Part shown: in pieces, positions 1-5,534 of the stretch
Layout: each line of letters begins with the position of its first letter
Position numbering within the stretch: position 1 is the first letter of the stretch
DNA from: Thermoproteota archaeon
Lineage (GTDB): Archaea; Thermoproteota; Methanomethylicia; Methanomethylicales; Methanomethylicaceae
Assembly: GCA_004347955.1 (NCBI GenBank)
Contig: QNVH01000064.1
Coordinates: forward strand, 796 to 6,329
Direction: 5' to 3'
DNA length: 5,534 bases
Notes under the pieces: generated by a model
What the model was told of the DNA's origin: nothing
What the model saw: only the letters and a program-made list of their open reading frames with translations
Database searches by the model: none
Made by a program: the position numbers and the translations under genes

Positions 1-512
1 AATACCTTGACATAGCTGTCCGAGACCAGCCCTGGATGGGTCTCGACCATGTGCTCTTGGACTACGGCCGCACCAGGTAATGCATGGTTGAGCACTTCTA
101 AATAGTGGTTCACGGTCTCAGGGGTGACCTCCTTACCAAGCCTCTTCTGTAGGACCGTGTGCGCCGCGTCCAAACCGACGATCACCGTGCGTCTTATGTC
201 GTGCCACATCTGCTGCATCGCGGCGTTGTTTATAAAATGAAGGTCGTCGCCCTCGCAGTAAATGTCTGTGCCGGATAGTCGATATGGCATCAAGACCCTC
301 TGTCCCAGCGGTATGCCGCCGAGGTGCAGGTCTGGGTTGTAGAATGGGACAGTCCTCTCCTTTGCTATCTTCTGGGCAGCCTCTACAAATTCTCTCTTCC
401 TCTTTGACTGCTTCCATCCATCATATATGTAGAATTTTGTTTGTTTCTCTTCAGGAGATTCTTTGAACTTTCTCCTGAGCGCTTCTAGGAACATCTTCTT
501 CTCTTCGCTCAT
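1..512 (-). CDS. mcrA: Methyl-coenzyme M reductase subunit alpha, N-terminal 170 residues (partial)
   Basis: This is the start of the catalytic alpha subunit of methyl-coenzyme M reductase, the cytoplasmic nickel-F430 enzyme that converts methyl-CoM and coenzyme B to methane and the heterodisulfide. The frame is open from the ATG at 512 to the window edge, where about 170 of roughly 550 residues are visible and the gene is cut, not broken. Seen directly: a GGWKQS-like N-terminal element ([12 protein letters not shown], 31-42), [10 protein letters not shown] (68-77), EGDDLHF (87-93), NNAAMQQMW (95-103), [17 protein letters not shown] (126-133) and [15 protein letters not shown] (146-160). Gln152 in VVQEHM corresponds by motif to the alpha Gln that is the lower axial ligand of F430 nickel in known MCR structures. 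Residue 104 is His in MWHDIRRT where Asp is usual. The start is fixed by a strong ribosome binding site 6 nt upstream. It lies 11 nt after mcrG and ends the visible mcrBGA operon. The active-site Tyr residues and modified His, Arg, Gln and Cys positions lie outside the window. Confidence 0.97.
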   Translation of the reverse strand, partial: MSEEKKMFLEALRRKFKESPEEKQTKFYIYDGWKQSKRKREFVEAAQKIAKERTVPFYNPDLHLGGIPLGQRVLMPYRLSGTDIYCEGDDLHFINNAAMQQMWHDIRRTVIVGLDAAHTVLQKRLGKEVTPETVNHYLEVLNHALPGAAVVQEHMVETHPGLVSDSYVKV

Positions 513-518
513 TACAAT

Positions 519-524
519 CCCTCC
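519..524 (-). promoter_or_regulatory. Ribosome binding site of mcrA
   Basis: GGAGGG on the minus strand lies 6 nt before the mcrA ATG. Its first base is the last base of the mcrG stop codon (TAG reading into GGAGGG), so termination of mcrG and initiation of mcrA are physically linked, which suggests translational coupling. Confidence 0.8.
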
Positions 525-1300
525 TAGATATCCTTCACCTTGTTGGGGTCGAAGCCTGCCTCTGTTCTCAGCATGTGGATCCTCTGGACGAACCGTATAA
601 GTTCTGCATCGTTCCTGAAAGGTTCTCCATCGACCCTGAACTGGCTAGTTATCCTTCTAAGTTCCTCTTCGGGGATGGGCTTTCCTACGTAGATGGGTCT
701 GTCCAACGGGACTCCAACTTGGTCTTTCACGTAAACGACCTCGCCTTTGTTCTTGTCATATTGGAACCTTCTGAGAGCATCGAACATGAGTCCATTCTCA
801 TCGAGCCTCAGCGCGTGACCGTGGACGGTGGCACCTCTGATCCCGACTCTTGCTGGATCGAAAATCTCTGTCTCCACGAGGTCTTTAGCGACCTTCTCAA
901 GATCCCGTTCTCGCGCCTCAAGTGGAACACGCCCTGATAGTACGCCTATGTCAACTCCCCTGTAGCGCATGTGACCCATCCAAGCCCTCATGTATGGAGT
1001 CAGCGGAGCAAAGTACACAGAATCGGTGAACTGTATGTATCTAATCCTGTCACCAGCCTTGGCTCCAGGGGTTGGTTCAACTAGCTCCCTGATGGGGCAT
1101 GCGGGTTCGCCCAGCTCCTCCAAGGGCGGATGGACGCTCTTGTAAGCCTCGCCTGGGACCCTGTGACCCATCAGCCTAACCAAGTCGTCATCGCTTATAG
1201 TCCTCAGCTTTCTGAGTGTGTACTTGGGATCAATATACTTGCGCCTGTTGGCGGCTATTTTTGATCCTCCAGGGTAATATTGGGGTTTGTAATCCACCAT
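524..1300 (-). CDS. mcrG: Methyl-coenzyme M reductase subunit gamma
   Basis: Gamma subunit of the alpha2-beta2-gamma2 methyl-coenzyme M reductase, complete at 258 residues, the usual family length. Seen directly: PQYYPGG near the N-terminus (6-12), [18 protein letters not shown] (45-62), REPVEP-type segment [15 protein letters not shown] (71-85), [13 protein letters not shown] (87-99), the LSGR motif (121-124), ARERDLEK (129-136), [20 protein letters not shown] (156-175) and the C-terminal [11 protein letters not shown]. By motif position Arg124 corresponds to the gamma-subunit Arg that contacts the CoM sulfonate in solved MCR structures, and the VHGH histidines to the F430 pocket. The residue after LSGR is Val (SGRVP), where methanogen proteins I recall have Gln (SGRQ). 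The ATG follows the mcrB stop codon by a single base and has GGGAGG 8 nt upstream. It sits between mcrB and mcrA with no mcrD or mcrC before it, unlike many methanogen mcr operons. Confidence 0.98.
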   Translation of the reverse strand: MVDYKPQYYPGGSKIAANRRKYIDPKYTLRKLRTISDDDLVRLMGHRVPGEAYKSVHPPLEELGEPACPIRELVEPTPGAKAGDRIRYIQFTDSVYFAPLTPYMRAWMGHMRYRGVDIGVLSGRVPLEARERDLEKVAKDLVETEIFDPARVGIRGATVHGHALRLDENGLMFDALRRFQYDKNKGEVVYVKDQVGVPLDRPIYVGKPIPEEELRRITSQFRVDGEPFRNDAELIRFVQRIHMLRTEAGFDPNKVKDI

Positions 1301-1301
1301 T

Positions 1302-2636
1302 TTAGATTCCTCCCTTTATCGAGACCGCGGCCTCATTCACATACCGTAGTGACTCCCTAAGTTCGGGCACCTCGCTGAGTACTTCGCCCACTACCCCGCT
1401 GATCTTCTCGGGGGTGTAGATCGTGGTTCCAGCGTCCAGAGCCACAGCAGCGGCGACGCATGGTATTGTGAAGCCCTTGCTATGTCGGGTGACAATGTGG
1501 TTACCGTGGAATACAGCAGGGTTTCCACCGCCGTAGATCGAGTGGCTGAAGAATGACATCTCCACACCAGTGCCTGCGACCCTGCCGAAGTCCACTCCGG
1601 GGAGACCTGTCTCCCTTTCTATGAGGTCGTTGAAGTATATGAAGACTGAGGGGGCGTGCTGCATGGACCTAGCAGCTCCGCAGGTGATCATCGTCCCAGC
1701 CAAAAGTCCTGCTGCGGCATAGGCGTTCCACTTGTTCAGGTCGCTTGTGGTATAAAGCGTGTAACCAGAAGGCGTCTTCTTTAAGGGTTTGATAACACCG
1801 TCTGAGAGGGCCCTCTTCACGGTCGATATGACGACGTCTCCCAGCGTTCCGGTCTTTGCATTCTCCTTAACCAGATCGTAGACTATGTTGTCCGCGTTCA
1901 ATCCCTGATATGCCAGACCCAGTAGGTGGAACCTCTCGAAGCTGCCAATGGCGTCGCCCATCTCAAACATAGCAGTCTGTTCCAATATTGACGAAAGAGC
2001 GGCAGCATTCATCGCATTCTTCTTCGCGATTAGGGCTATGTGGGCGCAGGGGATGTTTCTAAGGGCGTAACCCATACCCTCATTCTGTTGCGGCACTGCC
2101 AAGAGCGAGGAGACGTTACCACCCAGCATCTCCATGGTCTGGGGGTATCTTCCCCAGACGGCAGCGTGTACGAGATCAGCATCCCAAATGTTGACATTGA
2201 AGTTCTCGATTATTGTGCAACAGAGGGCAGCAGCAACTGCTGTTACACCTGTGGTATACTCCACACCCGCGTTTAGCCGCTTTGCTGGGACCTTCACGAG
2301 GAGGTGTTTTCCGCCCTTCAGGACCTTTACCTCCGTGTCGTCGCCAGGATCTACCTGCAGGCATTTCTTTAGCGAGTCGGCCACGCTACCTGCGTTCTTG
2401 ACAAGATCAAGCTTTAGAGATCTGCCCCTGATTATGCACCACTTCCCTCCAACTTCGCCTGTAGCCAGTGCCTTCTCAACGCCTTCCAAGTTGACTGCGA
2501 CGCATTGTTTCACGTATGAGATGATTTTTTGTATTGCTGTGTTCTTTAGAGGGCTAAGAGCCTCGATTGGAACGTTCGTGTCGAAGAGCTTCCCGCGGTC
2601 GTCGTACAAATTCACTTTGTCCGGATATTTTGCCAT
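1302..2636 (-). CDS. mcrB: Methyl-coenzyme M reductase subunit beta
   Basis: Beta subunit of methyl-coenzyme M reductase, complete at 444 residues, matching the family's usual length. It contributes to the wall of the substrate channel over F430 and to coenzyme B binding. Seen directly: canonical N-terminus [24 protein letters not shown] (23-30), [11 protein letters not shown] (47-57), [13 protein letters not shown] (162-174), GYALRNI (189-195), [17 protein letters not shown] (215-231), [13 protein letters not shown] (238-250), the [11 protein letters not shown] signature (361-371), [13 protein letters not shown] (377-389) and [14 protein letters not shown] (391-404). Phe362, Phe363, His365, Tyr368 and His380 line up with channel and coenzyme B contacts of the Methanothermobacter enzyme (offset of one). 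Just after the signature the sequence is GGGNPAVF where GGGGPGIF is common. It is the first gene of the mcr cluster, with a Shine-Dalgarno sequence 4 nt before the ATG and a 155-bp AT-rich leader region upstream, so its promoter is probably there. Confidence 0.98.
   Translation of the reverse strand: MAKYPDKVNLYDDRGKLFDTNVPIEALSPLKNTAIQKIISYVKQCVAVNLEGVEKALATGEVGGKWCIIRGRSLKLDLVKNAGSVADSLKKCLQVDPGDDTEVKVLKGGKHLLVKVPAKRLNAGVEYTTGVTAVAAALCCTIIENFNVNIWDADLVHAAVWGRYPQTMEMLGGNVSSLLAVPQQNEGMGYALRNIPCAHIALIAKKNAMNAAALSSILEQTAMFEMGDAIGSFERFHLLGLAYQGLNADNIVYDLVKENAKTGTLGDVVISTVKRALSDGVIKPLKKTPSGYTLYTTSDLNKWNAYAAAGLLAGTMITCGAARSMQHAPSVFIYFNDLIERETGLPGVDFGRVAGTGVEMSFFSHSIYGGGNPAVFHGNHIVTRHSKGFTIPCVAAAVALDAGTTIYTPEKISGVVGEVLSEVPELRESLRYVNEAAVSIKGGI
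1309..1314 (-). promoter_or_regulatory. Ribosome binding site of mcrG
   Basis: GGGAGG on the minus strand lies 8 nt before the mcrG ATG and inside the last codons of mcrB (it encodes part of the terminal Gly-Gly-Ile). The mcrB stop and mcrG start are separated by one base, consistent with coupled translation. Confidence 0.8.
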
Positions 2637-2640
2637 AGAA

Positions 2641-2646
2641 CTCCTC
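2641..2646 (-). promoter_or_regulatory. Ribosome binding site of mcrB
   Basis: GAGGAG (within AGAGAGGAG) on the minus strand ends 4 nt before the mcrB ATG. The spacing is short but the site is strong and supports this ATG as the start. It also implies that the mcr mRNA carries a 5' leader and is not leaderless. Confidence 0.7.
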
Positions 2647-2684
2647 TCTGTAGATTTCTTGTGTGTGGATAGATGATTGGGGGG

Positions 2685-2692
2685 TTAAAAAT
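2685..2692 (-). promoter_or_regulatory. Candidate TATA box for the mcr operon
   Basis: ATTTTTAA on the minus strand, preceded by the purine-rich AGGGCAAG that could act as a BRE, sits about 50 nt before the mcrB ATG. An archaeal start site some 25 nt downstream would fall near 2662-2664 and give a leader of roughly 26-28 nt that includes the ribosome binding site. Competing TATA-like sequences exist in the same intergenic region: TTTATG at 2706-2711, TTTTAATA at 2725-2732 and ATTTATAAAT at 2783-2792. The choice among them cannot be made from sequence alone. Confidence 0.35.
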
Positions 2693-2726
2693 CTTGCCCT
2701 CGACCCATAAATTAGAATGGATCGTA

Positions 2727-2741
2727 TTAAAATGGTTTTAA
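2727..2741. repeat. Short inverted repeat in the mcr upstream region
   Basis: TTAAAA-TGG-TTTTAA is a perfect inverted repeat with 6-bp arms and a 3-nt spacer, about 90 bp before mcrB. It overlaps the TATA-like TTTTAATA on the minus strand. Its AT-only arms make chance occurrence fairly likely, so an operator role is only a possibility. Confidence 0.4.
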
Positions 2742-2752
2742 GAACTAATATT

Positions 2753-2777
2753 TTAATTATTTATTAATAATTAATAA
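2753..2777. repeat. Two overlapping AT-only palindromes, possible operator
   Basis: Two perfect inverted repeats overlap here. One is TTAATTATT (2753-2761), a 4-nt spacer, and AATAATTAA (2766-2774). The other is TTATTAAT (2761-2768), a single central A at 2769, and ATTAATAA (2770-2777). They lie between the end of the regulator gene and the mcr genes, 15 bp past the regulator stop codon, a plausible place for a dimeric HTH protein to bind. The sequence is entirely A and T, so self-complementarity is cheap and function is unproven. Confidence 0.45.
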
Positions 2778-2781
2778 AAAA
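2776..2781 (-). terminator. Possible T-rich terminator of the transporter-regulator operon
   Basis: The minus strand has TTTTTT about 10 nt after the regulator's TAA stop codon, followed by more T-rich sequence. Archaeal transcription often ends at such oligo-T tracts without a strong hairpin. If it works only partly, read-through would join the transporter operon to mcrBGA. Confidence 0.35.
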
Positions 2782-2791
2782 CATTTATAAA

Positions 2792-3334
2792 TTAACCAGT
2801 TGAGGTTATTTTCTCAACGAGGAGGTTCACTGAGTCCAGAATGTTTGATTCCTCAATCTTTATTGTTGCAATTGGAATTCTCACGAACTTCTCTATTATA
2901 CTGGCCACAATGGAGGCACAGACGAGGCCGTTTACTCTATCCCGTTCCGCCTTTATCGCGGCTATTATGGCATCCTCTATTGTCAGGGCAGGGTACTCTT
3001 TTATAATCACGCGCTTACCTTTTGCCAACAGTTGGTGTTTTGATATCGTGTCGAGCGAGGGTCTTGCAGCAATCACCCCGATTACGATATCGGCCTGCGG
3101 GACCTCGAGAGAATGAAGGTACCTCAGGATGTCTCTAAGAGTAGAGAGGCGAAGGTCTCTACATTCTGAGAGTATCTTGTTTATGGTGCTGAGTGGGATG
3201 CCAGACCCCTCGCTCAGATCCTTTGCAGAGATGTCCATTCGTCGCATTATTGATTTTAGAGTCGCCGAGAATGCTTCGTTGGAAGTCATAGCAGCGTTTA
3301 TCAGCTCATCGCGGATTGTTAGCTCTTTTTCCAT
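2792..3334 (-). CDS. Helix-turn-helix regulator with a C-terminal putative sensor domain
   Basis: A 180-residue predicted DNA-binding protein. Residues 23-77 form an XRE/Cro-like helix-turn-helix (FSATLKSIMRRMDIS, then AKDLSEGSGIPLSTINKIL, then LRLSTLRDILRYL). Residues 82-176 look like a compact alpha/beta domain: a strand DIVIGVIAA, a second strand RVIIKEYPA, a helix EDAIIAAIKAER, then NGLVCASIVASIIEKF and a strand IPIATIKIEESN with helix ILDSVNLLVEKI. This order resembles ligand-sensing domains such as the PrpR N-terminal type, but that similarity is my impression, not a search result. The ATG at 3334 is preferred: it follows the ATPase stop by one base and has GGAGGG 8 nt upstream, whereas an in-frame ATG at 3358 inside the ATPase gene lacks a ribosome binding site. 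It is the last gene of the transporter operon and the gene directly upstream of mcrB, so it may regulate transporter genes, mcr genes, or both. No specific family name is claimed. Confidence 0.85.
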   Translation of the reverse strand: MEKELTIRDELINAAMTSNEAFSATLKSIMRRMDISAKDLSEGSGIPLSTINKILSECRDLRLSTLRDILRYLHSLEVPQADIVIGVIAARPSLDTISKHQLLAKGKRVIIKEYPALTIEDAIIAAIKAERDRVNGLVCASIVASIIEKFVRIPIATIKIEESNILDSVNLLVEKITSTG

Positions 3335-3335
3335 A

Positions 3336-4106
3336 TCAGATGCCCTCCAATTCCTCATGGAAGGCGGTCAATATCCGCTCTCGGTAAGATATGAATGGGG
3401 GGCTAAGTCTAGCCCTCGGGTAGGGAAGATCTATATCGATTATCTGCTTAACCCTTGAGGGGCGTTTGGTCAAAACGACAACTCTCTGTGCAAGGAAGAC
3501 AGCCTCTTCGACATTGTGAGTTATGAAGAGGACAGTCTTGTTGAGCTTTGACCATATCTTTAGCAGTTCCCTCTGCATGAGAGACCTCGTCTGGGCATCA
3601 AGATCTGCAAAGGGCTCATCCATAAGTATCAGATCAGGGTCTATTGCCAATGCCCTAGCTATGGCAACTCTCTTTTTCATTCCCCCAGATATTTGGTGCG
3701 GGTAGTAGTTCTCAAATCCCTGGAGCCCCACAAGTTCCAAAAAAGTTTTGGCTACCCTTTCTCGTTCTGCCTCTTGGTAGTTCTGAATTTCAAGCCCAAA
3801 CTCCACATTCCCGAGGACGGTCCTCCAAGGAAGTAGAGAATCCTCTTGAAAGATGACTCCGAACCTCTGTATTTTGGGGTCTGGAGGTCTACCAAAAACG
3901 AGCACCCTGCCAGAGGAGGGGGGTTCAAGCCCTGCAACGATCCTGAGGAGTGTGGTCTTACCACAACCTGATGGGCCGACTACGCAGACGAACTCGTTTT
4001 TATTGACGTCGAATGTGAGATCCTCTATCACCTTTAGCGAGCTTGAGCCAACATCGTATTTTTTTGATACCGACTCCAGGAGAATGGCCTTATCCAATTC
4101 GCACAC
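3336..4106 (-). CDS. ABC transporter ATP-binding protein, nitrate/sulfonate/taurine (SsuB/TauB-like) family
   Basis: Cytoplasmic ATPase of an importer, complete at 256 residues. Seen directly: Walker A GPSGCGKT (44-51), Q-loop FQEDSLLPWRTVLGNV (86-101, Gln87), ABC signature ISGGM (139-143, with Ile in place of the usual Leu), Walker B LILMDEP (159-165, catalytic Glu164), D-loop ADLDAQT and switch His197 in ITHNVEEA. The Q-loop form ending LLPW plus the SGGMKKRVAIARAL segment and the TKRPSRV element near 213-219 are typical of ATPases of nitrate, sulfonate and taurine uptake systems. The start is a GTG placed immediately after the permease TAG stop with no gap, with AGGG 5 nt upstream; a TTG at 4097 is the alternative. 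It follows the permease gene and precedes the regulator by one base. The family does not fix the substrate: sulfonates, taurine, nitrate, thiamine precursors and others share this ATPase type. Confidence 0.93.
   Translation of the reverse strand: MCELDKAILLESVSKKYDVGSSSLKVIEDLTFDVNKNEFVCVVGPSGCGKTTLLRIVAGLEPPSSGRVLVFGRPPDPKIQRFGVIFQEDSLLPWRTVLGNVEFGLEIQNYQEAERERVAKTFLELVGLQGFENYYPHQISGGMKKRVAIARALAIDPDLILMDEPFADLDAQTRSLMQRELLKIWSKLNKTVLFITHNVEEAVFLAQRVVVLTKRPSRVKQIIDIDLPYPRARLSPPFISYRERILTAFHEELEGI
3343..3348 (-). promoter_or_regulatory. Ribosome binding site that sets the regulator start
   Basis: GGAGGG on the minus strand, inside the last codons of the ATPase gene, is 8 nt before the ATG at 3334. 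It decides between the two in-frame ATGs of the regulator, since the upstream one at 3358 would lie before this site and has no such sequence. Confidence 0.75.
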
Positions 4107-4892
4107 CTACGCCCTTATTTCAACCCTCCACCTAAACATCCTCTTCTCCAAAAATAGTATGAAATAATTCATGGCAAGGCCCACAAGACCTATTGTTATC
4201 ATCCCAACTATCACTGTGTCGATCTGGAGGAGGTTTGCATACTTCAGTATTAGTCTCCCCAGCCCAACGGGTTCGCCCCCTATCATCTCGGCGGCCACGA
4301 TGCACATCCAGCCGACTCCAAGCCCAACCCTGAGACCATTCATGATCTCGGGGAGGGAGCTTGGGAATATGATCTTTGTGATTATATTCTTGTTGTCAGC
4401 CCCAAATGTCCTTGCCATTTGTATCAGCGTTATCGAGGTCCTTTTGACGCCGGCTATAGTATCCAGTAGCACGGGGAAGAAGACTCCAACCCATATTAGG
4501 AACACGTACCTGTACATGCCGATGAGCAGGACTATTGAAAGGGGTATCCATGCTATAGGCGGAATGAACCTGATCGGCTCTATAATGGGCGTGACCGCAT
4601 TTTTAAGTGTTGGTTTTATTCCCAAGAGCAAACCAATCGGCACGCCTGTTGCGCTACCAACAGCGAATCCAAGCAGGACTCGCTCAAGACTCATTAGTGT
4701 GTGCCAAGCCAACGTGTAGCCGTCGATGTCCCCGACCGTAATTATGGTGATAAAGGCCTTCAGGACTGAGTAGGGATCCGGAAAGTATGGAGATTGTAAG
4801 TATGAGGCAGCCAGTTCCCACAAAATGAAGAAAACGATGACAGATGCTGACGCAAAAAGTAAAGACTGCAGACGAGAGTACAGCTTTCTCAT
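4107..4892 (-). CDS. ABC transporter permease, SsuC/TauC-like family
   Basis: Integral membrane subunit of the importer, 261 residues from the ATG at 4892. Six hydrophobic segments are visible, at about residues 11-30, 72-92, 112-125, 128-146, 188-205 and 224-247. The ATPase-contacting EAA loop is recognisable as MARTFGADNKNIITKIIFP (159-177) followed by SSLPEIMNGLRVGLGVGW, and PPIAWIPLSIVLLIG (111-125) is the typical mid-protein segment of SsuC/TauC/ThiX-type permeases (binding-protein-dependent transport inner-membrane family). The start is uncertain: the frame also allows TTG at 4907, which overlaps the preceding TGA as TTGA, and GTG at 4901. None has a clear Shine-Dalgarno sequence, and ATG was chosen by codon preference; the difference is 5 residues. 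It follows the binding-protein gene closely and its TAG abuts the ATPase GTG, so the three form one transporter operon. Confidence 0.92.
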   Translation of the reverse strand: MRKLYSRLQSLLFASASVIVFFILWELAASYLQSPYFPDPYSVLKAFITIITVGDIDGYTLAWHTLMSLERVLLGFAVGSATGVPIGLLLGIKPTLKNAVTPIIEPIRFIPPIAWIPLSIVLLIGMYRYVFLIWVGVFFPVLLDTIAGVKRTSITLIQMARTFGADNKNIITKIIFPSSLPEIMNGLRVGLGVGWMCIVAAEMIGGEPVGLGRLILKYANLLQIDTVIVGMITIGLVGLAMNYFILFLEKRMFRWRVEIRA

Positions 4893-4903
4893 TGAGACCA
4901 CGT

Positions 4904-5534
4904 TCAACCAGATACATATTTGGTATTAATGAAGCCGTTTATGAAGCTATCCACTTGGCTCATATCTACATTTCTGATGATCCCTAGCCTTATCATGTCT
5001 ATTAAAAAGGCTTTGATGCTATCGACATTCACAGATTTTGAGAATGACATGTGCGAGAATGCGAGATCTATCACCGGCATCGGTAGTTTGGTAACATTCA
5101 TTGCGATCTGCTTAGCCTCGGCTGGGTTGTTGTTGATAAAGTCTATGGCGGCTCTGTGTATAGCAACCATCTTATCCACAATGTCTGGTTTGGATGCTAA
5201 GAACTTGTCAGAGACTACTAGTACGCAGCATTGATGATTTGGCATGATGTCATGAGAGGTGAGTAGTACTGACGCGTTATATTGATAAACCGCTATTGAT
5301 GGGTAGGGCTCCCAACCTATGAATCCGTCGATCTCCCCCCTTCCATACTGAATTGGTAGGTCGGAGATTCGCCCTGGGTATTTTGTAATGTTAAGGTTGT
5401 TGTTCTTTGCGTAAGTGGTGATCAGTACGTCCTGTATCGTCCCGGTCCCTGGCGTCCCAATCTTTTTGTTGTTAAGGTCGCTTACGCTCTTTATAACTTC
5501 TGGGTTCACCACCAACGCAGATCCTTCCAAATTC
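4904..5534 (-). CDS. ABC transporter substrate-binding protein, NitT/SsuA/TauA-like, C-terminal part (partial)
   Basis: The last 209 residues of an extracellular solute-binding protein; the frame stays open to the window edge, so the N-terminus (export signal and first lobe) is missing. The family is usually about 320-340 residues. Seen directly: GSALVVNPEVIKSVSDLNNKKIG, PGTGTIQDVLI, GEIDGFIGWEPYPSIAV, MPNHQCCVLVVSDKFL and AIDFINNNPAEAKQIA. This order (LxGKKIaxPG, then dxxxxWEPyp, then NHpCCVLVVs) is characteristic of nitrate/sulfonate/bicarbonate-type binding proteins of the NMT1/SsuA group. The TTG at 5528-5530 gives an internal Leu and is not the real start. It is the first visible gene of the importer operon, followed 11 nt later by the permease. 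Alkanesulfonate, taurine or coenzyme M are the substrates suggested by context next to mcr, but the visible residues do not prove any of them. Confidence 0.9.
   Translation of the reverse strand, partial: NLEGSALVVNPEVIKSVSDLNNKKIGTPGTGTIQDVLITTYAKNNNLNITKYPGRISDLPIQYGRGEIDGFIGWEPYPSIAVYQYNASVLLTSHDIMPNHQCCVLVVSDKFLASKPDIVDKMVAIHRAAIDFINNNPAEAKQIAMNVTKLPMPVIDLAFSHMSFSKSVNVDSIKAFLIDMIRLGIIRNVDMSQVDSFINGFINTKYVSG

Larger units (their letters stand above)
2637..2791. other. AT-rich intergenic region between the regulator and mcrB
   Basis: This 155-bp stretch is the only sizeable gap in the window. Base use changes sharply from the roughly half-GC genes to an almost pure A/T segment at about 2737-2791. 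It contains an oligo-T tract, overlapping palindromes, several TATA-like boxes, a run of six G at 2679-2684 (C on the transcribed-sense strand) and the mcrB ribosome binding site. No open reading frame, tRNA or stable RNA fold was recognised. It most likely holds the end of the upstream transcript and the promoter of mcrBGA. Confidence 0.75.

Noticed and set aside
133..417. A 94-residue minus-strand reading frame inside the mcrA region
   Set aside because: It is an off-frame overlap. The true mcrA frame is open from 512 to the window edge and gives a canonical McrA N-terminus.
575..937. A 120-residue plus-strand reading frame opposite mcrG
   Set aside because: It is antisense to highly conserved McrG coding sequence and has no supporting motif.
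1..2636. Possibility that the mcr genes encode an alkyl-CoM reductase for multicarbon alkanes
   Set aside because: The visible McrA, McrB and McrG motifs are canonical ([34 protein letters not shown]), while alkane-type enzymes are strongly divergent. The rest of mcrA would be needed to close the question.
2134..2676. A 180-residue plus-strand reading frame opposite mcrB
   Set aside because: It lies antisense to strongly conserved McrB codons, shows low-complexity Ser/Thr/Phe-rich composition and has no recognisable domain or ribosome binding site.
2679..2684. Run of six G as a possible quadruplex element
   Set aside because: There is only one G-run nearby; four are needed, so no G-quadruplex is supported.
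2637..2791. tRNA, small RNA or CRISPR in the intergenic region
   Set aside because: No cloverleaf, spaced direct repeats or GC-rich fold was found; the sequence is mostly A and T.
2792..3358. Longer form of the regulator starting at the ATG at 3358
   Set aside because: It would overlap the ATPase gene by 23 bases and lacks a ribosome binding site, while the ATG at 3334 has GGAGGG at 8 nt.
4171..4719. A 182-residue plus-strand reading frame opposite the permease
   Set aside because: Its hydrophobic, Ile/Pro/Ser-rich sequence is what the complement of a membrane protein gene produces; the minus-strand permease is clearly the real gene.

Overview
The window is archaeal and comes from an organism that makes (or anaerobically oxidises) methane. 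All genes lie on the minus strand. Read in the direction of transcription (right to left) they are: the C-terminal part of an ABC-transporter substrate-binding protein, its permease, its ATPase, a small helix-turn-helix regulator, a 155-bp AT-rich intergenic region, then mcrB, mcrG and the first third of mcrA. The last three encode the beta, gamma and alpha subunits of methyl-coenzyme M reductase (MCR), the F430 enzyme that releases methane from methyl-CoM and coenzyme B. The match of all three to canonical MCR is strong over their whole visible length, so this looks like true methanogen-type MCR and not the divergent MCR-like enzymes of multicarbon-alkane oxidisers. The lineage cannot be fixed from the sequence alone. 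The compact mcrB-mcrG-mcrA order without mcrD or mcrC between them, and the McrA segment containing [15 protein letters not shown], would suit an uncultured, probably methyl-reducing group (for example Methanomethylicia/Verstraetearchaeota-like archaea), but this is a low-confidence guess.

Layout: 4904-5534 substrate-binding protein (cut by the right edge); 4107-4892 six-helix permease; 3336-4106 ATPase; 2792-3334 HTH protein. These four are packed with 0-12 nt gaps and form one apparent operon. The transporter belongs to the nitrate/sulfonate/taurine (SsuABC/TauABC-like) group. Region 2637-2791 is non-coding and holds a T-run, overlapping AT palindromes, TATA-like boxes and the mcrB ribosome binding site. 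The mcr genes follow: mcrB 1302-2636, mcrG 524-1300 and mcrA 1-512 (cut by the left edge), each with a clear Shine-Dalgarno sequence, and the mcrG and mcrA sites are embedded in the end of the preceding gene.

Functional reading: coenzyme M is 2-mercaptoethanesulfonate, an organosulfonate and the methyl carrier used by MCR. A sulfonate-type importer plus a dedicated regulator directly upstream of mcr suggests a CoM (or CoM-precursor) uptake and sensing module coupled to MCR expression. The gene identities are well supported; the substrate and the regulatory link are inference. No RNA genes, mobile elements or CRISPR arrays were seen.
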